Shown piece after piece: positions 29,001 to 37,571 of a DNA stretch of 64,000 nucleotides. The DNA lies in the NCBI GenBank assembly GCA_050246945.1, contig JBFWVC010000005.1, positions 124,001 to 188,000 of the forward strand, given 5' to 3'. The translations under genes were made by a program, and so were the position numbers. How positions within the stretch are numbered: position 1 is the first letter of the stretch; every line of letters starts with the position of its first letter. The stretch comes from JAEUMD01 sp050246945. GTDB taxonomy: Bacteria; Pseudomonadota; Alphaproteobacteria; Rhizobiales; Hyphomicrobiaceae. The notes beneath the pieces are model-generated. The model had not been told where the DNA came from. It made no database searches and worked only from the letters and a program-made list of their open reading frames with translations.

Positions 29001-30352
29001 GCTATGATGGTCTTTCGATTGCCTCTCAGCTGCGATTGAGCGGAAAGGACTTCAACGAGTTGACTGGCACTATCAACGGGCGTGCGCCGCTGAAAATTGC
29101 AAATGCCATGCTCGCCGAACGTGGAACGCGCCTGTCGGGCGAAGCACACATTGACGCAAAATTGGGCGGGACGCTCGGCAAGCCGACGTTGGATGGCCAC
29201 GTCCGGATCGAAAATGCCTCGGCACAGGACACCTCAACCGGAACCGTACTTCAGCAGATTAACGGCAACGCCACTATCAGCGAATCTTCCCTTGATATCG
29301 TGGGCATTCGCGGCATCGGGGACAAAGGCGGTGAGATGTCTGCAAAAGGTACACTGTCGTGGTCGCCAACGCCGCCAGAATTGCAAAACCTGTCGATCCT
29401 ACTGTCCCACCTGAAGATCGACGACAAGAAGCAGGTATCCGGCGAGATCGATGGCTCGCTCGTCATTGATGGGCCGCTCGACAATTTGATTGCCACCGGA
29501 CGCGTCGATCTGAAACGCCTTGATGTTCTGGTGCCCGAACGCTTGCCGAGGTCGGTTGCCGCTCTCAACCTGAAGCATCTGAATGCACCAAGCCAGATAG
29601 CCGAGCGCACTGAACGCGCAAACAAGGCTCGATCAGACGCTGGCCAGACCAATGTCGGGCTTCAGATCGCCATATATGCGCTCGACCGGATCACCGTCAG
29701 AGGCAGAGGTCTTGATGCACTGCTGGGCGGCGAATTGAAACTCCGCGGCACCGCAGGCGCGCCCATGGCGGATGGCGCATTCGAACTCGTTCGCGGACGC
29801 CTTTCGCTGCTTGGCCGCCAGCTCGACTTCCAACGCGGCAGCGTGGCCTTCGCCGGAACACTCGAACCCTATCTCGACCTTGAGGCTGGCACAGAGGCCG
29901 ACGGCGTCAGCATCACTGTGAACGTGACGGGGCCGGCGAGCCAGCCCGAATTCAAGTTTTCATCGCAACCCGACCTTCCCGGCGATGAGATTTTGGCGCG
30001 GTTGGTCTTCAACAAGGCTCTGGTCAAGCTGACGCCGATCCAAATTGCGCAGCTCGCCAGCGAAATCGACAAGATCGGCGGACTCTCGAGCGGTCCTGGG
30101 CTGCTCGACCAGCTGAAGACCACAGTTGGAATTGACCGGCTGGATATGACAACGGAAAAGGACGGCAGCACCGCGATATCCGCCGGCAGCTATGTCGGGG
30201 ACAGTACATATGTCGGCGTGCGCCAGGGACTGAGCGCCAGCTCGAGCCGGATTGTCATCGATCACGATCTCACCAAAAACCTGAAAGCCCGCGGCGAGAT
30301 CGGCGCTGATGGCAACAGCAAGCTCGGTATCGGCGTCGAATGGGATTATTGA
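26072..30352 (+). CDS. tamB: Translocation and assembly module inner-membrane protein TamB
   Basis: 1426-residue AsmA-like giant. One N-terminal membrane helix (about 7-27) anchors it in the inner membrane. The rest is a long series of beta-rich repeats with recurrent alternations such as LDINARLAGIPAALL and VSGEIDGSLVIDGPLDNLIA, which form the hydrophobic groove of this family. The C-terminal DUF490/TamB domain is clear: VRGRGLDALLGGELKLRGTA, FELVRGRLSLLGRQLDF, LPGDEILARLVFNK and a final EIGADGNSKLGIGVEWDY barrel-like end that pairs with TamA. It starts at the ATG overlapping the tamA stop (TGATG), so translation is coupled. Confidence 0.95.
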   Translation: MRRPAKWAIRLLLISMLAAGGVGGTLATHKGQSALLNLLSWIASDDRQQLVFGPLEGSLFSKGRLARISASDRAGEWLVVRNVSFDWQPVKLLLGRLHVTELYIANVDVMRTPQGGNSVSGSKKTPRPIPASIDRFEISQIALDEAVIGVPARFKLTAAAHLDDPDRGADARLQVERLDAPDSSLTAVLNFGSNENRLTISAKGHEAPGGIVAQLVGLPATLPLSVALQGNGTLDAWRGAFSVKASDTPFIAGSMAIDRAAASYGLTAHLDGYLDAIAPQDWRGLLSGKTSAELAGALADGGHIVVDKFAVSNDALSLTGAGQYRSPGGDLVGRAQLDIARADGRQIPLPFESGASSSIASLRVAIDLPETKVPKAATLALSARSIVTGAGSVEQLDVNGKLDRSSDRWLEGPFKLTASLGGLTHANPNIAGAIGEEAVFSTHGNIAKAGRADIQAFAMRFASGHLEGNGTLEGGEFKGRVQVSATELKPLAQLAGIDAAGTATFEARGAVSLHGEAMDVAVSAASTSLALTGKDGAIRDFGAASLAFKASREHGGPLTVRGVEIWSKAFKAHGHMTIADAKLDGEVHADLSDLAVMFDEAEGKAKVSAKISGTFEDLHSHVLADGRSITVAGRSITDFVGRLDGSGPLGRHSMKASINAVVTGQRLEAQTQLLVATDAIVIDDMTLDWGALAVRGNARLTEKSTEGRFHIEHGNLSQLKALVGTDLAGKMNADVDLVTVKSGPAARVKLVFGGASIAGASFGNTDITATVPLNEPLHHTEATAHADNVVFEQAHIDKAKVEVEPGRDGLRITMTAKAPDTGLDIAGHMQMRDGAMVVSLENFRAQRNGRALTLARQATARLSGGSTTFSDLSIQSGDGRLDIDGKISRDSLDINARLAGIPAALLDMVAPSIGATGRLSGSVRVRGAPPKPTIDFDAVLTGASARTLQQAGLPPIELRANGQLAGIVFYARLEAAGYDGLSIASQLRLSGKDFNELTGTINGRAPLKIANAMLAERGTRLSGEAHIDAKLGGTLGKPTLDGHVRIENASAQDTSTGTVLQQINGNATISESSLDIVGIRGIGDKGGEMSAKGTLSWSPTPPELQNLSILLSHLKIDDKKQVSGEIDGSLVIDGPLDNLIATGRVDLKRLDVLVPERLPRSVAALNLKHLNAPSQIAERTERANKARSDAGQTNVGLQIAIYALDRITVRGRGLDALLGGELKLRGTAGAPMADGAFELVRGRLSLLGRQLDFQRGSVAFAGTLEPYLDLEAGTEADGVSITVNVTGPASQPEFKFSSQPDLPGDEILARLVFNKALVKLTPIQIAQLASEIDKIGGLSSGPGLLDQLKTTVGIDRLDMTTEKDGSTAISAGSYVGDSTYVGVRQGLSASSSRIVIDHDLTKNLKARGEIGADGNSKLGIGVEWDY

Positions 30353-30437
30353 AGCAACGGCGGACGCAAGCCTGCCGCATATATGAATTGACATGCTAGC
30401 ATGCCAGACCGACGGCGCGGAGAACACGGAGGTCGTG

Positions 30438-30689
30438 ATGCACAGCGGCAAAATAGGTGAGATTGTCCTGCATCTTTACTCGGGCCAACCCGTCCGGATT
30501 CTGGCCACCGATGTCGCCTACATCGACGACGACCGCGATGAGAGCGGCACCACCACGGGGACCCGGCTGGTACTCTCGAAGGTCGACGATTCGGGCAACG
30601 AAGTCAGTTATCGGGTCAAGGAGTCATGCAGTCTCGTCGCACAACAGTTGAGCGAGATTGTTGGCGTCAGCGGCATCGGCGACGAGTGA
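30438..30689 (+). CDS. Small hypothetical protein
   Basis: 83 residues starting at ATG 30438, chosen because GGAGG lies five bases upstream; the frame opens 45 bases earlier. The composition is acidic and soluble, with predicted beta strands (IGEIVLHLYSG, PVRILATDVAYID) and a central DDDRDESGTTTGTR loop. No signal peptide or membrane segment. I do not recognise the family. It lies 85 bases after tamB on the same strand but has its own good ribosome-binding site. Confidence 0.6.
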   Translation: MHSGKIGEIVLHLYSGQPVRILATDVAYIDDDRDESGTTTGTRLVLSKVDDSGNEVSYRVKESCSLVAQQLSEIVGVSGIGDE

Positions 30690-31027
30690 TAGCTTCAACG
30701 ACCGCATCACGCAGCGGACCTGTTCGCGACGACCACCGCTCAGAGGCGCGGAGAGCCGCATAAGCACCTATGGACCGCCGAACCCGACCAGTCTGGAGTG
30801 GATAATTCAAGACAGATCTCATCGCGTCCCGTCTTCGCCATAGCGCCGCTACGCCCTTCGCCGGTCCGCTCGATCTCGATCCAGATAGGCCTTTGCAGGA
30901 TGGTTCCACCTGAACCTGAATGGCTCTAGGTCATGATCGCGAAATCCACCTCGCCACCCAGCCAGAAAGTATGAAGCGGGTTTCGCGATGACCATATTCG
31001 CTCAACTGCGTTGCAGCGGCGCTCGCT
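30690..31027. other. Intergenic between convergent genes, nothing recognised
   Basis: Only short frames without domain similarity. No repeat of either family and no strong hairpin was noticed. Confidence 0.4.
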
Positions 31028-31501
31028 TCAAACAGACACTGGTTCCTCGCCTGGGTGGTGCATGACCGCCGCCGAGTAGACGATGAGTTCCGTGGCAAGC
31101 GACCAGATCAATCTGTCCACAACTCCACTCTCTCCGGGCTCGATGAATTCGAGTACGAAAGCAGCCTTCGCCCTCAGCTGCGCGATTGTCCGGGCTGGCT
31201 TCGCTGCGACGTCATCCGCAAGGTTGAGCGTCGCCGTGGTGATTTCGTCGAAGCGCTTCTGAAAGACTTTGTCCTGCTCTGCGGCAAGTGCTCCTGTCAC
31301 TTCCATCTCGTCGCGCGCCGACTTCAGAACGAGCCGCTTCAATTGAAGGGCTTCCAGTTCCGCTGCCTGCTTGATGAGACTCTCCGACTCCCGGAACTGC
31401 CTGCTCGCCCTGCCGGAAAGAAGAGTTTCGACATAAGCGGCGACATGCGTCCCGCCGTTGCCTTTCATCGTGTCATTCTTCTCAAGTGCACTTTGGGACA
31501 T
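31028..31501 (-). CDS. Hypothetical helical protein
   Basis: 157 residues. The ATG at 31501 has GGAGG seven bases upstream, so the start is well supported. The chain is predicted mostly alpha-helical and charged (FRESESLIKQAAELEALQLK, RFDEITTATLNLADDVAAKP). No signal peptide, membrane helix or known motif is visible. The family is not recognised. It is a single-gene unit between the tamAB group and the signalling genes. Confidence 0.65.
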   Translation of the reverse strand: MSQSALEKNDTMKGNGGTHVAAYVETLLSGRASRQFRESESLIKQAAELEALQLKRLVLKSARDEMEVTGALAAEQDKVFQKRFDEITTATLNLADDVAAKPARTIAQLRAKAAFVLEFIEPGESGVVDRLIWSLATELIVYSAAVMHHPGEEPVSV

Positions 31502-31765
31502 TTGAGTGCCTCCACAGCCAATCGTGAATCGGGAGGGACGGTAGGCCAGTGTTCGAACCGATGGACCGAATTTGCAGCCGGCAGCACAGCCTGCCAGCTA
31601 GACGACACCCACTATGAACGATCAAATTCTGTAGCCATTAGTATAAGGTTAAGCAGCCAACCCATCAGCGAATGCTGATGGTCCTCCGCAGAACCCCGCC
31701 GCCCTCTGGAGTGAAAGTTAGGCTTCTGCCGGACGGAAATACAATTTCGGTAACTTGCAAACGAC

Positions 31766-31783
31766 GTTCGCACAAGTGCGAAC
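31766..31783. promoter_or_regulatory. Perfect 8+2+8 palindrome
   Basis: GTTCGCACAAGTGCGAAC reads identically on both strands apart from the two central bases. It is followed by AAAGTTGTTTTTG. It could be an operator for a dimeric regulator or a small terminator; no adjacent start codon decides between these. Confidence 0.35.
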
Positions 31784-31894
31784 AAAGTTGTTTTTGCCGA
31801 AGGTCGAGATTTCTCTGATTTGAAGCAAAATTGCAGTGTAACTTCAAAAGCGGACTGAAGCCGAAATTTGCCGAAGCCTTGCGGGGCATCCAAA

Positions 31895-31953
31895 GGTTCC
31901 GGGCTGACGCGCTGGTTCCCATTCGGGAACCAGACGTCAGAGTCGGAACACTC
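31895..31953 (+). repeat. Dispersed intergenic repeat R2, half copy C
   Basis: Matches the right half of R2 copies A and B: GTTCCGGGCTGACGCGC, then an ACCAG...GACGTCAGAGTCGGAACAC stretch that corresponds to ACCAAGCGTCAG...GGAACGC. An internal GGTTCCC/GGGAACC stem is preserved. The left half is missing. Confidence 0.6.
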
Positions 31954-32134
31954 GCCGCAAAGCCGGCAGATCGCGACTTGCTTCAGCTTCAGGGATTAGG
32001 ATTATTCGAATGGCTTAAATGACCTGGAGCCACGAGCTGAACTCGGCGCTTTGGGTAATTTGGTTCGGCTGCAAGCCCGGGCTCCCGAATCAGCAATGTT
32101 GCTCGGCACCATCGGCGGCGTGCCCTGGCACTCA

Positions 32135-32560
32135 CTATCTCTCGATGTCCTTCGCCAAGCTCAGCAACACCTTGGACAGCGTCGCAAACTCGACAGGCTT
32201 GGTCAGAGTTTGAACCTCTCGGACCCCCGATATCGCGGCAACCGATTTACACAATTGAATCGCATCCTCGCCGCGGCCGCTCAGGATCACGAGGCGAACT
32301 TCTTGTTGCTTGGCATGCATGTAGTCGCCCAGCCACTGAGCGATTTTCAGGCCGTCGACTCCTGGCATCTGGATGTCGAGAATAACAATCTCGGGACGGA
32401 CGGCCGCGCACCTTTCCTCGAACCGCCTGGGGTCCGATATCGCCGCAGCATTGAAGCCGTTGCTCCGGACGACCTCGCAGACAAACTCCGCAAAATCCAC
32501 ATTATCGTCCACGACCAGAACGCGAATAGGGCGCAAACTAGCCGATCCGGGTTCCTTCAC
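32135..32560 (-). CDS. Single-domain response regulator
   Basis: 141 residues consisting of one CheY-like receiver domain and no output domain. Residues VLVVDDN carry the acidic pair, ILDIQMPGVDG carries the phospho-accepting Asp, and LTKPVE the conserved Lys. It starts at a GTG (32560) with AAGG five bases upstream. Stand-alone receivers usually relay phosphate within a phosphorelay or act by protein contact. A hybrid histidine kinase gene lies 2.8 kb to the right on the other strand, so a functional link is possible but not shown. Confidence 0.88.
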   Translation of the reverse strand: MKEPGSASLRPIRVLVVDDNVDFAEFVCEVVRSNGFNAAAISDPRRFEERCAAVRPEIVILDIQMPGVDGLKIAQWLGDYMHAKQQEVRLVILSGRGEDAIQLCKSVAAISGVREVQTLTKPVEFATLSKVLLSLAKDIER

Positions 32561-32802
32561 AGCACACCTTCAGTTCGAGCCATTGTTCCACTGAAAACAG
32601 ATCGGTTCGCCACTAGCCCCTCCTACGTATGGGTAGTTGGTGGAGGGGGGGCACCGCTACCGTGGTCATCGGAATATCGGCACTCTACCTAGCACGGCCG
32701 TAATTGCCAGTGAGCGGCCCATCCGCCTAAGCACAAAGGTATCCCCCTTCGCAAATTTGCTCAAGTGAATTACCATTAGCGAGTCTAAGCCAGGGCGGCT
32801 CG

Positions 32803-33630
32803 ATGCTAAGCTCTTCAGCGAACCACATTTTTTCAACCGAAGATTTTGCAGCTATGCAAGACGCCACCTCGATATATGAGCAGTTCAGGGCCCAGTTCAC
32901 CGGAACGCTCAGGTTGTTGTGTGAGAAGCGAGGCTCGGTCAACGCGGTCTGTCGCGAACTTGGCATCAACCGTCAGCAGTTCGCCAAATACCTCTCCGGC
33001 ACCAACTTGCCTTCCGCTTACGTCATCCAGAGGCTGATCCTCTACTTCGCTGTCGATCCCAACATCTTTTTCCTCCGTGGACGCCGACGCAACCGCTTCA
33101 ATCCGAGCAAGCCGCCGGTCGAAGAATCCGGACAGGTGGCATTGAATGAGGGTTTTTACTTGGAATACACCGCCAGTTCCGCTGCGGAAAAGATTCCAGT
33201 GAGCTTATGGCGATTCGAAAAAACGGAATTCGCAACATATTGTCACGGCGAAATCCCGCGCCCGCGAGACGGTCGAAACCATGTCTTTGAGAGTTTCTCC
33301 GGCAATGTCACGAGCCACGGAAATCGTCACCACTTGCAGGCATTCTCCCATCTGAAAAGCGATACCGTCGGCCTTGTTCTCTCTGCTTTCGAAAATAGCG
33401 TCGATGATCTGCTGGCCGTACGCATTACCTGCATGGAAAGGTCCGAATCACTTCAATGCTCACCCAGTTTGTTCCGGTATATCGGCGGCAACATCGACAT
33501 CGCAGACACGCTGACGACCGACTGCGGGCTGATTGAACGGTCCAGATTGAACGACCGCGCGGCTGCACTGGTTGCCCTGCTGTCGGACCGAACCGCTTCG
33601 TCTGACATAGGGTTTCGGGTTTCTATTTGA
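32803..33630 (+). CDS. XRE-like helix-turn-helix regulator with unknown C-terminal domain
   Basis: 275 residues. Residues about 30-80 form a lambda-repressor-type helix-turn-helix (GTLRLLCEKRGSVNAVCREL followed by QQFAKYLSG and SAYVIQRLILYFAV). Residues about 85-275 are a globular domain I do not recognise, with predicted mixed structure and no transmembrane helix. Similar two-part proteins are frequent in Rhizobiales. The start could also be the ATG at 32854. It precedes the solute-binding protein and hybrid kinase genes on the same strand but is separated from them by 372 bases containing repeat R2-B. Confidence 0.75.
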   Translation: MLSSSANHIFSTEDFAAMQDATSIYEQFRAQFTGTLRLLCEKRGSVNAVCRELGINRQQFAKYLSGTNLPSAYVIQRLILYFAVDPNIFFLRGRRRNRFNPSKPPVEESGQVALNEGFYLEYTASSAAEKIPVSLWRFEKTEFATYCHGEIPRPRDGRNHVFESFSGNVTSHGNRHHLQAFSHLKSDTVGLVLSAFENSVDDLLAVRITCMERSESLQCSPSLFRYIGGNIDIADTLTTDCGLIERSRLNDRAAALVALLSDRTASSDIGFRVSI

Positions 33631-34002
33631 GAACTTCGATCCCGTATGAACATGCCGGCTGGCAGTGCGCGGAGATACGCCGAGGTCTCAAAATCCGCTG
33701 GCTTGCGCCGCATGCGAGAACGTCTTCTCACGGTCTCGAGCGTGGCTGCAGAATGTAATGTACTGCCAATTGGTTTCGAATGAGAATGTATATAACTTGT
33801 AGATGCGTAACTGGATCCGGCGGAACGCTAGTGTTCTGGATCTGACGTTTGTTGACCGGGCGAAGGTCGTCAAACGTCGGTGAATCCAGAACACGAACCC
33901 AAAAATCTAGCGCTCCGGGCTGGCGCGCAGATGCCTGCAGGGAACCAAGCGTCGCGGACGGAACGCTAGTCACCGGTCCGCGTCGCAATTGAGATACCGC
34001 CG
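33631..34002. other. Intergenic region dominated by repeat R2-B
   Basis: Apart from the repeat (33827-33969), there is a short AT-richer segment around 33760-33810. The repeat ends 33 bases before the next start codon, so the promoter for the solute-binding protein gene is either upstream of or inside the repeat. Confidence 0.45.
33827..33969 (+). repeat. Dispersed intergenic repeat R2, copy B
   Basis: A 143-base element. The sequence CGGAACGCTAG stands at both ends in direct orientation. The left half is a long hairpin: GTGTTCTGGAT with ATCCAGAACAC outside and GACGTTTG with CAAACGTC inside, all perfect. The right half matches copies A and C. Confidence 0.85.
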
Positions 34003-35277
34003 ATGCCAACGAAGTTTCAGATTTCGACCGACTTCATCCAGAGAACCAAGTGCGCCTTAGCAACGCTTGTGTTCGTCTTGTGTGCACCGGCATTCCCGTC
34101 ATCGGCCCAGTCGACCGAGAACAGGAAAGCAGAATTCGAACTGATGCATTTGTGGTTGACGTCTATCGAGGCCCCAGCCCTGAATGTCATTCGGGACAAA
34201 GTGCTCAAGGCAGGCCTCGCGTGGACCGAGCACCGAGTAGAAGGGAATTTCTACGGCATCACATTCGCATTGGCGGAACGTATTGCGATTGGCCTCCCTC
34301 CAACCTCAGTCTTCTGGATCGGTTCCCTGGGACATGATTCATTCGCCAACTCGACGCTGTTCCGGAGCATTCCGGACAGCACGCCGAGTCACGATTTTTC
34401 TGAATCTCTGCACCCGGAAATCAGGAAACGCATCCATGTCGACGATGGCTTCGCCTCTCTCCCACTCGTCATACATCTCCAGAATGTTGCAGTAGCTAAC
34501 CTTGACGCTTTTGCCCGGATTGGCGCGACACCGCCCTCGACTTGGTCCCAGTTTCTGGAGATGGCGCCACGCCTCGCAGCAGCCGGAATTACTCCCATTT
34601 CTGTTTCCGAAGTGCGATGGTTGCTTCGCTTCCTCTTTCTGTCGGTCTTCGCTGAGGGCTTGTCGAAATCGCAGTTTGCCGCAATGCTCGACGGCCAGGT
34701 CGATAGAGCGGACTTCATGGAGCACGCCAAGCGAGCTTTGACAACCTTCCGCGACTTGAAGAGGTTCGCCAATCGCGACAGCCACCAAATCAGCTGGAGC
34801 GACGCAATTCAGCAGGTTTTGGGCGGAACCGCAGCACTTACGATCACAGGCGACTTTGCCGCCCCCGGTCTTCGCCAGCACGACAATGTCGTCTGCACCC
34901 TTGCTCCGGGCAACGAATTCGTCGCATGGTCGTTTGACGTGCTTGCTTTCCCAAGGCCCACCTCCGAGGAACAATCCGAGGCTCAGGAAGCCGCGTTCCG
35001 CGCCTTGTCAGCCGTTGACGCGCTCAGGGAATTCGGAATTGCGAAGGGAGGCGTTCCGGTCATCCGCAACGTCGACCCCGCGTCGCTCGACCGCTGCTCT
35101 CGAGAATCGCTGAAGAACTGGCAGCAAAAGGAAAGAGTATCACTTTCGTACGATCATTGGCGATTGCAGCTCAACTCGATTGCCAGTCTGGCGCAGCACG
35201 TCTGGCAGGATGACACGTTGCGTTTGGATGATGTTGCGACCCAGCTTTATCAGGAGCTTGCGCTTTCACTCCGATAG
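34003..35277 (+). CDS. Periplasmic solute-binding protein, family 1-like, paired with a hybrid kinase
   Basis: 424 residues. The N-terminus is a signal peptide (hydrophobic CALATLVFVLCAPAF, cleavage near SSAQS). The body follows the fold of extracellular family 1 (sugar-type) binding proteins: FELMHLWLTSIEAPALNVI, then a lobe with LPLVIHLQNVAVANLDAF, a TWSQFLEMAPRLAAAGITPI motif and a LTITGDFAAPGL hinge region. No permease or ATPase gene is near. Instead a membrane hybrid histidine kinase follows 40 bases downstream. This suggests a role in sensing rather than import, with the ligand unknown. Translation from ATG 34003 gives a normal signal peptide. Confidence 0.82.
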   Translation: MPTKFQISTDFIQRTKCALATLVFVLCAPAFPSSAQSTENRKAEFELMHLWLTSIEAPALNVIRDKVLKAGLAWTEHRVEGNFYGITFALAERIAIGLPPTSVFWIGSLGHDSFANSTLFRSIPDSTPSHDFSESLHPEIRKRIHVDDGFASLPLVIHLQNVAVANLDAFARIGATPPSTWSQFLEMAPRLAAAGITPISVSEVRWLLRFLFLSVFAEGLSKSQFAAMLDGQVDRADFMEHAKRALTTFRDLKRFANRDSHQISWSDAIQQVLGGTAALTITGDFAAPGLRQHDNVVCTLAPGNEFVAWSFDVLAFPRPTSEEQSEAQEAAFRALSAVDALREFGIAKGGVPVIRNVDPASLDRCSRESLKNWQQKERVSLSYDHWRLQLNSIASLAQHVWQDDTLRLDDVATQLYQELALSLR

Positions 35278-35317
35278 GAACGATGGGACTTGTTGAGACG
35301 TTTGGGACAAGGATCCG

Positions 35318-37537
35318 ATGGTTCAGCAGCCAACACTTCGCAGCGGGTTTATATCCAAAGCAGTCGTAACAGCATTTGTCATCGCTGCCACAGCCATCTT
35401 TCTCTATTTCAGTCACGTATCGTCCGCCCTAACCGATATCGGCGACCTGACGGCCAAGAGAACGAGTATTTGGCTCGACATAACTAGAATTTCCGAACGC
35501 CTTGTCAAATTCGACGAAACCACCCAGATGCCCCAGCGAATCATACTGCGGGTTCAGCAGCAGCTCGCAAAGCTGCTGCAAACCGACTCGGATCTGCGCG
35601 CCAGATTTCATGAAAGTATCGACAACCTCGACAGTTTCCCCTTCGGCTATTTCTACGCGGCCGAACTTGCGCACGTGAGGACCAGCGATGTCCCACCCAC
35701 GGCCCGCGACTTCATCGCCAGGCTTGCCAGTTCGCCGCCCGAGCTTGTCGGAGCGAGGTATTCGAGTCTCACAGTTCCCGATGCCCTATTGATCACGAGC
35801 CACAAGGTTCTATTGCCGCTGCAGCTTCAGGACGAAGCCTTGCGCAATCTCCGGTCGGAAATCGCGCAAAAGCGCACCCCAGTGGAATGGACGGTAACAA
35901 CCGTTCTACTCATCGCTATCTGGACAACATGGTTCACATTGCTGCGACCCAGTCTGGTCCGTTCGCTCGAATTGCAGCAAAAGATCACAATGAGCGAACA
36001 GCGGGCGCGCACGACCTTGTCTTCAATAGGAGACGCGGTCATCGTCATCGACGCGCAAGGTCTGGTCCAGATGCTCAACCCGGCAGCCGAGGTTCTGGTC
36101 GAAACGCCGGAGCGCGGCGCAATCGGGAACCAATTGACCAAGGTACTCAACAGCTGTTGCAACGGACACGACGTCATTCCAGACTTCCCGGTTGACGACG
36201 TACTGAATTCGCGACGCGTCATGAAGCGCCGCATTCAGCTGCCACCGAATGATATTGCAACCGATGCAAGACAGATCGATCTCACGGCTGCACCGATAAT
36301 ACATCCGGGTGGCGGCATCAGTGGCGTCGTGTTGGTTTTGCGCGATATCACGCTCGACCTGAAAATTCGCGAGCAGCTCCGCAACAGCGAAAAGGAACGT
36401 GCGCTCTCCGCACTCGCCGGAGGGTTGGCGCACGAATTCAATAATGCACTTGCAATCATCAACGGCGCCAGTGACCTCATGGAACTCAAAATCTCTGGGT
36501 CGCCCGAAGCCGACAAATCAACGCGACGAAATATCGATTCCATCAAGAACGCGGTGAAGCATTCTAGCGCATTGACTGCACAGCTGCTCGCAATTGGACG
36601 CCGGTCGGGCTTCAAACTTGCCCCGATAGACATCTCGACACCCGTTACCGACGTTATCGAAATTCTCCGTCGGACCACAGATCGGTCCATCGAAATCACG
36701 CTGGATGTCAAGATCGAAGAAAATCAGCGCTACACATTGGGCGACTACCCATCCCTGCAGAGCACGTTCTTGAACTTCGGACTAAATTCCATCAATGCAA
36801 TCGACCCGCCTGGGAAGATTCTGGTAACGATCGAACGGGAGAATATCGACGCTCAACAGGCGCTCGCACTCGGGCTCGAAGAAGGCCCGAAGGAATACAT
36901 CAAGGTTCGATGGCGGGATTCGGGACGTGGCATCCCGCAGGAAATCATTGGAAGGATCTTCGAGCCGTTCTATACCACACGCACTGAACAGGGTGGTATC
37001 GGGCTCGGCCTGAGCGTGGCGCAGAGCATTATTCTCGAGCACAAGGGCAGCGTATCCGTATCAAGCAAACCGGCTGAGGGAGCAGCCTTTACGGTCTATC
37101 TCCCATGCACCAATCAACGTCCAAAGCCGACGACGGGCATTGAGCCGAATACCGCTTCAAATGCTGGAATACTTGTTCTCTTTGCTGAAGACGAAGGACG
37201 TACTGCGGAATTGATAGCCGAGTATCTGACGTCTCACGGCTTCGAAGTCCTCAGCGCAAGCAATGGCCGCGAAGCGCTCGAACTCTATCGCAACCATCGA
37301 AGCGAAATCGATGTCGTCGTACTTGACATCAACCTGCCCTTGATGCCCGGCCATGAAGTCGCCCGCGCGATCCGCAAACTCGATCCGCAATGCTCAATCA
37401 TCATGTCGACAGGATATTTGGAGAAAGGCGTCAGCGACGCACTGGAAAAGGACGGTATCACGACCGTTCTAAAAAAGCCTTACCCCGCCGAAGACCTTAT
37501 TTCACAAATAGCAAGGTTGCGGCGCAAGCCAGGGTGA
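35318..37537 (+). CDS. Membrane hybrid sensor histidine kinase
   Basis: 739 residues. Transmembrane helices at about 13-30 and 190-208 flank a periplasmic helical domain of about 160 residues. Then come a PAS domain (about 228-345), a dimerisation domain with the phospho-accepting His372 in LAHEFNNALAI, and an ATPase domain with N-box NFGLNSINAID, G1 box DSGRGIP and the GIGLGLS lid. A C-terminal receiver follows with phospho-Asp670 in VVLDINLP and KKPY. AAGGA five bases before ATG 35318 supports the start. The upstream solute-binding protein is a likely periplasmic partner. The output regulator may be the nearby single-domain receiver or a protein elsewhere; no DNA-binding response regulator is adjacent. 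Confidence 0.93.
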   Translation: MVQQPTLRSGFISKAVVTAFVIAATAIFLYFSHVSSALTDIGDLTAKRTSIWLDITRISERLVKFDETTQMPQRIILRVQQQLAKLLQTDSDLRARFHESIDNLDSFPFGYFYAAELAHVRTSDVPPTARDFIARLASSPPELVGARYSSLTVPDALLITSHKVLLPLQLQDEALRNLRSEIAQKRTPVEWTVTTVLLIAIWTTWFTLLRPSLVRSLELQQKITMSEQRARTTLSSIGDAVIVIDAQGLVQMLNPAAEVLVETPERGAIGNQLTKVLNSCCNGHDVIPDFPVDDVLNSRRVMKRRIQLPPNDIATDARQIDLTAAPIIHPGGGISGVVLVLRDITLDLKIREQLRNSEKERALSALAGGLAHEFNNALAIINGASDLMELKISGSPEADKSTRRNIDSIKNAVKHSSALTAQLLAIGRRSGFKLAPIDISTPVTDVIEILRRTTDRSIEITLDVKIEENQRYTLGDYPSLQSTFLNFGLNSINAIDPPGKILVTIERENIDAQQALALGLEEGPKEYIKVRWRDSGRGIPQEIIGRIFEPFYTTRTEQGGIGLGLSVAQSIILEHKGSVSVSSKPAEGAAFTVYLPCTNQRPKPTTGIEPNTASNAGILVLFAEDEGRTAELIAEYLTSHGFEVLSASNGREALELYRNHRSEIDVVVLDINLPLMPGHEVARAIRKLDPQCSIIMSTGYLEKGVSDALEKDGITTVLKKPYPAEDLISQIARLRRKPG

Positions 37538-37571
37538 CGGGCCGCCGGAGCTTCATGCGCACGCAGCCAAG

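Larger units (their letters stand above)
31502..32134. other. Gap with palindromes and a half copy of repeat R2
   Basis: No gene supported. Holds a 7-base stem hairpin CATCAGC/GCTGATG at about 31663-31680, a perfect palindrome at 31766-31783, and repeat R2-C at 31895-31953. GC content is below that of the flanking genes. Confidence 0.45.
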
